From positions 1 through 9,102 of the forward strand of contig DATIZL010000033.1 of the NCBI GenBank assembly GCA_035517115.1: a stretch of DNA of 9,102 nt, in the 5' to 3' direction. Numbering within the stretch: the stretch's first letter is position 1; each line of letters starts with the position of its first letter. Below the pieces are notes generated by a model. That model was not told the DNA's origin, searched no databases, and saw only the letters and a list, made by a program, of their open reading frames with translations. Both the position numbers and the translations under genes were made by a program. This document shows positions 6,069 through 9,102 of the stretch, in pieces. The stretch comes from Hyphomicrobium_A sp035517115. Lineage in GTDB: Bacteria > Pseudomonadota > Alphaproteobacteria > Rhizobiales > Hyphomicrobiaceae.

Positions 6069-6098
6069 GGAGAACGAGCGCGTTCCCCGCCCGTTTTT
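6069..6098 (+). terminator. Possible weak intrinsic terminator after dps
   Basis: GGAGAACG (6069-6076) can pair with CGTTCCCC (6081-6088) over eight positions with one A-C mismatch and a 4-nt loop. A run of five T follows at 6094-6098, six nucleotides after the stem. The gap between stem and T-run makes this imperfect. Confidence 0.33.
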
Positions 6099-6119
6099 GA
6101 CCACAACCAGATGGTGGAT

Positions 6120-6126
6120 GGAGGAG
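6120..6126 (+). promoter_or_regulatory. Strong ribosome binding site of the aldo/keto reductase gene
   Basis: GGAGGAG sits 4 nt before the ATG at 6131 and selects that start over the internal ATG at 6164 (codon 12), which would begin nearer the conserved KRRLGRTDMQ segment. Confidence 0.7.
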
Positions 6127-6130
6127 CCGC

Positions 6131-7189
6131 ATGGCACCGCAAGCCTCTCCTGCCGGCCCGGCGATGACCGATAAGGGCGCGCTGCCCAAGCGCCGCCTCG
6201 GCCGCACGGACATGCAGATCACGCCCGTCGGTTTCGGGGCCTGGGCTATCGGCGGCGGCGACTGGTCCTTCGGTTGGGGCAGCCAGGACGACAAGGCATC
6301 GATCGCAGCCATCCGCCACGCGGTGGAGCACGGCGTGAACTGGATCGACACCGCGGCCATCTACGGCCTCGGCCACTCCGAGGAGGTGGTGCGCAAGGCG
6401 CTGCAGGAGATCCCGCGCGAGCGCCGCCCCTACGTGTTCACCAAATGCGGTCTTATCTGGGACAAGAGCGACCGCAAGGCCCCCCCGCGGCAGGTCGGCG
6501 CGCCGGACAGCATCCGCCGCGAGGTCGAGGACTCGCTGCGCCGGCTGGGGCTCGAGCGCATCGACCTCTACCAGATGCACTGGCCGGCCAAGGACGGCAC
6601 CGGCGTCGAGGACTACTGGCGCGCGCTGCTCGACTTGAAGACCCAGGGAAAGGTGCGCGCCGTCGGCCTGTCCAACCACAACGTCGCCCAGCTCGAGACG
6701 GCCGAGCGCATCGGCCACGTGGATACGCTGCAGCCGCCGTTCTCGGCGATCCGCCGCGAGTTCGCGGCGGCCGAGTTGCCCTGGTGCCACCAGCACGAGA
6801 CCGGCGTCATCGTCTATAGCCCCATGCAGGCCGGCCTGCTGACAGGCGCTTTCACGGAGGCGCGCGCCAAGAAGCTCCCGCCCGACGACTGGCGCTCACG
6901 CGCAGACGAGTTCACGGGCGAGAAGCTCAAACGCAACCTGAGGCTCGCCGCCACCATGAAGGCCGTGGCCGAGCGCCACGGCACGATGGCCGCCGCCGTC
7001 GCGGTGGCCTGGACGCTCTCCTGGCCCGGAGTGACCGGCGCCATCGTCGGCGCGCGGGCCCCGGAGCAGATCGACGGCTGGGTCGACGCCGCCGCGCTCA
7101 CCCTCACCCGCGCCGATCTGGAGGAGATAGAGGCCACCATCAAGGCCACGGGGGCGGGCGTCGGCCCGGCGCTGCCGCCGGCAGCTTGA
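6131..7189 (+). CDS. Aldo/keto reductase
   Basis: The 352-residue protein is a TIM-barrel NAD(P)H-dependent oxidoreductase of the aldo/keto reductase superfamily. The family start RRLGRTDMQITPVGFGAWAI lies at 21-40. The catalytic tetrad is complete: D73 and Y78 in NWIDTAAIYG, K105 in VFTKCG, and H150 in LYQMHWP. Further marks are GKVRAVGLSN (173-182), YSPMQAGLLTG (229-239) and the cofactor-side GARAPEQIDG (307-316). It resembles the bacterial group around IolS/YqkF-like general reductases; the physiological substrate cannot be told from sequence. The first dozen residues look like a variable extension but are favoured by the GGAGGAG site. queE starts only 31 nt after the stop, with no terminator between them, so co-transcription with queE-queD-queF is likely. 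No known queuosine step requires it. Confidence 0.93.
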   Translation: MAPQASPAGPAMTDKGALPKRRLGRTDMQITPVGFGAWAIGGGDWSFGWGSQDDKASIAAIRHAVEHGVNWIDTAAIYGLGHSEEVVRKALQEIPRERRPYVFTKCGLIWDKSDRKAPPRQVGAPDSIRREVEDSLRRLGLERIDLYQMHWPAKDGTGVEDYWRALLDLKTQGKVRAVGLSNHNVAQLETAERIGHVDTLQPPFSAIRREFAAAELPWCHQHETGVIVYSPMQAGLLTGAFTEARAKKLPPDDWRSRADEFTGEKLKRNLRLAATMKAVAERHGTMAAAVAVAWTLSWPGVTGAIVGARAPEQIDGWVDAAALTLTRADLEEIEATIKATGAGVGPALPPAA

Positions 7190-7220
7190 TCCGCGCGGTC
7201 CGAAGCCCTAGGCATCGGGC

Positions 7221-7847
7221 ATGTACGCGGTGAAGGAGATTTTCTACACGCTGCAGGGCGAGGGTGCCAACGCCGGCCGCGCCGCCGTGTTCTGCCGCTT
7301 TGCCGGCTGCAATCTGTGGTCGGGGCGCGAGCAGGACCGCGCGGACGCGCAGTGCGGCTTCTGCGATACGGATTTCGTCGGCACCGACGGCGAAGGCGGC
7401 GGCCGCTTTGCGACGGCCGAGGAGCTTGCCGAGGCCTGTGTTGAAGCCGCCGCGGGCTCGCGCCGGGACCTCGTCGTGCTCACCGGCGGGGAGCCGATGC
7501 TGCAGGTCGACGACGCCCTGATCGAGGCGCTGCATGCGCGCGGGTTTACCATCGCCATCGAGACCAACGGCACGCTGCCGGTGCCGCGTGCGATCGACTG
7601 GATCTGCGTCAGCCCCAAGGCCGGGACTGACCTGAAGCAGCGCTCGGGCGACGAATTGAAGCTCGTCTACCCGCAGGAGGGGCTCGACCCGGCAAAGCTC
7701 GAAAGGCTCACCTTCGCTCATCGCTTCCTGCAGCCCATGGACGGTCCTGACCAGGCGCGCAACACGGCGCTGAGCGTCGCCTACTGCAAGGCGCACCCCA
7801 ACTGGCGGCTGTCCTTACAGACGCACAAGCTCATCGGCATCCCCTGA
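7221..7847 (+). CDS. queE: 7-carboxy-7-deazaguanine synthase QueE (radical SAM)
   Basis: QueE is a radical S-adenosylmethionine enzyme that contracts 6-carboxy-tetrahydropterin to 7-carboxy-7-deazaguanine. The 208-residue protein begins YAVKEIFYTLQGEG (2-15), the usual QueE opening. It has the cluster motif of one QueE type, CX14CX2C, with C30, C45 and C48 coordinating the 4Fe-4S cluster in place of the classical CX3CX2C. LTGGEPMLQ (87-95) is the SAM-binding GGE motif, IETNGTLPVP follows, and VSPKAGTDLK matches the substrate-side region. The C-terminal QTHKLIGIP (200-208) is typical. The start at 7221 is set by the family N-terminus; the Shine-Dalgarno is weak, so coupling to the upstream reductase gene is plausible. 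queD follows 58 nt later. It supplies the substrate of QueC. Confidence 0.97.
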   Translation: MYAVKEIFYTLQGEGANAGRAAVFCRFAGCNLWSGREQDRADAQCGFCDTDFVGTDGEGGGRFATAEELAEACVEAAAGSRRDLVVLTGGEPMLQVDDALIEALHARGFTIAIETNGTLPVPRAIDWICVSPKAGTDLKQRSGDELKLVYPQEGLDPAKLERLTFAHRFLQPMDGPDQARNTALSVAYCKAHPNWRLSLQTHKLIGIP

Positions 7848-7905
7848 TCGGCCGAATTTGACCGCCACGCTGGAAAAGCCCCGCCTGTTCCTCTAGATAG
7901 CGGCC

Positions 7906-8289
7906 ATGCGCATCTACAAAGAGTTCCGCTTCGAAGCCGCTCACTTTCTCCCGAGCGCCGCGCCCGGCTCGCCCAACGCGCGCGTGCACGGGCACTCGTT
8001 CCGCGCCCGCGTGACGATCGAGGGCACACCCAATCCCGAGACCGGGTACATCTTCCATTTCGACGAGCTCGCGCACGCCATGGAGGAGGCGCGCGATGCG
8101 CTCGACCACCGGTTCTTGAACGAGATCGACGGGCTTGCGGCCCCGACGCTGGAACGCATCGCCATCTGGCTGTGGAACCGGCTGCAGAACCGCATCCCGG
8201 GCCTCGCCGAGATCGAGATTGCGCGCGACAGCTGCCAGGAGGGCTGCATCTACGCGGGCCCTCCGCCTCTACGTCACGCGGCGGAGTGA
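7906..8289 (+). CDS. queD: 6-carboxy-5,6,7,8-tetrahydropterin synthase QueD, variant active site
   Basis: QueD converts dihydroneopterin triphosphate to 6-carboxy-tetrahydropterin, the substrate of QueE. The 127-residue protein has the PTPS/QueD fold marks: EFRFEAAHFLP with zinc ligand H13, VHGHSF with H28 and H30, GYIFHFDEL (47-55), LDHRFLNEI (66-74), and SCQEGCIY (109-116). Spacing from H13 to H28 equals E. coli QueD (H16 to H31). At the position of E. coli's nucleophile Cys27 this protein has Asn24 (codon AAC, 7975-7977), and Glu110 is replaced by Asp108. The proton-relay pair Asp70/His71 is kept as D67/H68. The gene lies in a compact row, 58 nt after queE and 4 nt before queF, so it is probably the working QueD, but activity with Asn is untested. 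The Shine-Dalgarno is weak. Confidence 0.93.
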   Translation: MRIYKEFRFEAAHFLPSAAPGSPNARVHGHSFRARVTIEGTPNPETGYIFHFDELAHAMEEARDALDHRFLNEIDGLAAPTLERIAIWLWNRLQNRIPGLAEIEIARDSCQEGCIYAGPPPLRHAAE

Positions 8290-8293
8290 AACC

Positions 8294-8755
8294 ATGGGCC
8301 ACAAGGACAAGCCAGTCACCATCCTCGGCTCGGCGACGAAGGTCCCCACCTCGCCCGAGGAGGCGGTGCTCGAGCGCGTGCCTAATCCGCATCCCGATGC
8401 CAACTACATCGCCCGCTTCAGCGCGCCCGAGTTCACCTGCCTCTGCCCGGTGACGGGCCAGCCCGATTTCGCGCACCTCGTCATCGACTACGCGCCCAAG
8501 GACTGGCTGGTGGAATCGAAGTCGCTGAAGCTCTACCTCGGCGCCTTCCGCAATCACGGCGCCTTCCACGAGGACACCACGATTGCCATCGGCAAGCGCC
8601 TCGTCGCGCTGCTCGAACCGCACTATTTGCGCATCGGCGGCTATTGGTACCCGCGCGGCGGCATGCCCATCGACGTGTTCTGGCAGACGGGCACTTTGCC
8701 CGCGGGTGTGTGGCTCCCCGATCAGGGCGTCGCACCTTACCGCGGCCGCGGCTGA
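8294..8755 (+). CDS. queF: NADPH-dependent 7-cyano-7-deazaguanine (preQ0) reductase QueF
   Basis: QueF reduces the nitrile of preQ0 to the aminomethyl group of preQ1, the base inserted into tRNA by Tgt. The 153-residue protein is the short, unimodular type like that of Bacillus subtilis. It shows the catalytic cysteine C51 in FTCLCPVTGQPDF with D58 in the same motif, the QueF signature ESKSLKLY (74-81) for NADPH binding, and NHGAFHED (87-94) with E93 as the expected substrate-binding glutamate. The ATG at 8294 is 4 nt after the queD stop, and the GGAG of its ribosome site overlaps the end of queD, so the two are translationally coupled. It is the last que gene here; a hairpin lies 10 nt after its stop. 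Confidence 0.97.
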   Translation: MGHKDKPVTILGSATKVPTSPEEAVLERVPNPHPDANYIARFSAPEFTCLCPVTGQPDFAHLVIDYAPKDWLVESKSLKLYLGAFRNHGAFHEDTTIAIGKRLVALLEPHYLRIGGYWYPRGGMPIDVFWQTGTLPAGVWLPDQGVAPYRGRG

Positions 8756-8765
8756 CGCGCGGCGC

Positions 8766-8779
8766 TGGCCGTTCGGCCA
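8766..8779 (+). terminator. Hairpin downstream of queF, possible transcript end
   Basis: TGGCCGTTCGGCCA is a perfect 6-bp stem with a 2-nt loop (or 5 bp with loop GTTC), just after the queF stop. No U-run follows, only an A/T-rich stretch CATAAAATTT, so a standard intrinsic terminator is not proven. Between it and the next gene (8780-8863) no coding sequence is evident. Confidence 0.35.
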
Positions 8780-8863
8780 CAGGCATAAAATTTCGATATA
8801 TCCGCGGGCTGGCGAGAAACGGGCGGGTCGGGTAGCTTGCCCCTCTCGCCGGTCGGAGGGGGA

Positions 8864-9102
8864 ATGATTCGCGCGCACAGCATCGCGCTGGGCTTGGCAC
8901 TCGTGGCCGTAACGGCCGGGCGTTTGCTCGCTGCGGCACCGGCCGACCCGCAGCCGGTTGCCACCGACCCGGCGCTCAAGCCTCCTCCGCACGTGGGCGC
9001 GCTCGACGCGCGCCCGCAAACACCGGCCGCCGATCCCATCGCCGCCGCGCTGCACGACAAGCTCGCCGCGCTTCCGGCGGAAGGCTCGGCGCAGGAGATC
9101 AA
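8864..9102 (+). CDS. Exported protein, N-terminal part; possibly an L,D-transpeptidase-family protein (partial)
   Basis: An ATG at 8864 opens a frame that stays open for 79 codons to the right edge; it is preceded by GGAGGGGG. The first 24 residues form a signal peptide (MIRAHS, then a hydrophobic core, likely cleaved after LAA). The mature start is a Pro/Ala-rich linker, then PIAAALHDKLAALPAEGSAQ (about 58-77). Pro-rich linkers followed by a helix of the form DPxxAAxxxKLA occur at the N-terminus of large periplasmic L,D-transpeptidases in Hyphomicrobiales, which is the basis for the suggestion. The YkuD catalytic domain would lie beyond the window, so the function is a guess; export is well supported. 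Confidence 0.7.
   Translation, partial: MIRAHSIALGLALVAVTAGRLLAAAPADPQPVATDPALKPPPHVGALDARPQTPAADPIAAALHDKLAALPAEGSAQEI

Noticed and set aside
5567..6796. A 409-codon minus-strand frame across dps and the aldo/keto reductase
   Set aside because: It spans two well-supported genes and their intergenic gap and has no recognisable motif; long antisense frames are expected at this GC content.
7190..7220. preQ1 riboswitch in front of the que genes
   Set aside because: I looked in the gaps before queC, queE and queD (17, 31 and 58 nt) for the preQ1-I pattern with an A-rich tail ending AAAAAACUA-like and saw none; the gaps are also mostly too short.
7781..9055. A 424-codon minus-strand frame across queD, queF and the last gene
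   Set aside because: It covers three plus-strand genes with clear motifs, is low-complexity Arg-rich in part, and is best explained as a GC shadow.
1..9102. Mobile elements, CRISPR arrays, tRNA/rRNA genes, toxin-antitoxin or defence systems
   Set aside because: No transposase, integrase, direct-repeat array, cloverleaf or defence-type domain could be recognised on either strand; gene content is core metabolism and housekeeping.

Overview
The window is a gene-dense stretch of roughly 65% GC that reads as core chromosome from an alphaproteobacterium, most likely of the order Hyphomicrobiales (Rhizobiales). Three things point there. The minus-strand order eno - ftsB - pdhA - pdhB is the arrangement familiar from that order. 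The pyruvate dehydrogenase E1-beta subunit begins with a lipoyl domain, as in alphaproteobacteria. The protein sequences also have that character. I cannot name the genus.

Layout. Positions 1-3278 are on the minus strand: enolase (eno), the divisome protein FtsB, pyruvate dehydrogenase E1-alpha (pdhA) and the first 46 codons of pdhB, running off the left edge. A 149-bp divergent region (3279-3427) separates eno from a plus-strand block that fills the rest of the window. That block holds a GFA-type zinc protein, queC, a small overlapping conserved hypothetical gene, a secreted four-cysteine protein of unknown function, dps, an aldo/keto reductase, queE, queD, queF, and the start of an exported protein that may be an L,D-transpeptidase and is cut by the right edge.

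How the genes fit together. Enolase and pyruvate dehydrogenase are the lower-glycolysis-to-acetyl-CoA steps, and FtsB is a usual passenger between them. On the plus strand QueD, QueE, QueC and QueF cover the route from dihydroneopterin triphosphate to preQ1, the precursor of the queuosine modification in the tRNA wobble position. GTP cyclohydrolase (folE), tgt and queA are not in the window. The que genes are split: queC lies about 2.7 kb upstream of queE-queD-queF, with the unknown secreted gene, dps and the reductase between.

I found no mobile element, CRISPR array, tRNA, rRNA, phage gene or obvious undescribed multi-gene system. The best lead is QueD: the active-site cysteine known from E. 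coli QueD is an asparagine here, and the catalytic glutamate is an aspartate, although the gene sits in an otherwise intact preQ1 cluster. Secondary leads are a 15-nt palindrome and an 8-codon mini-ORF in the pdhA leader, palindromes in front of dps, the unknown secreted protein, and the 83-residue gene overlapping queC.
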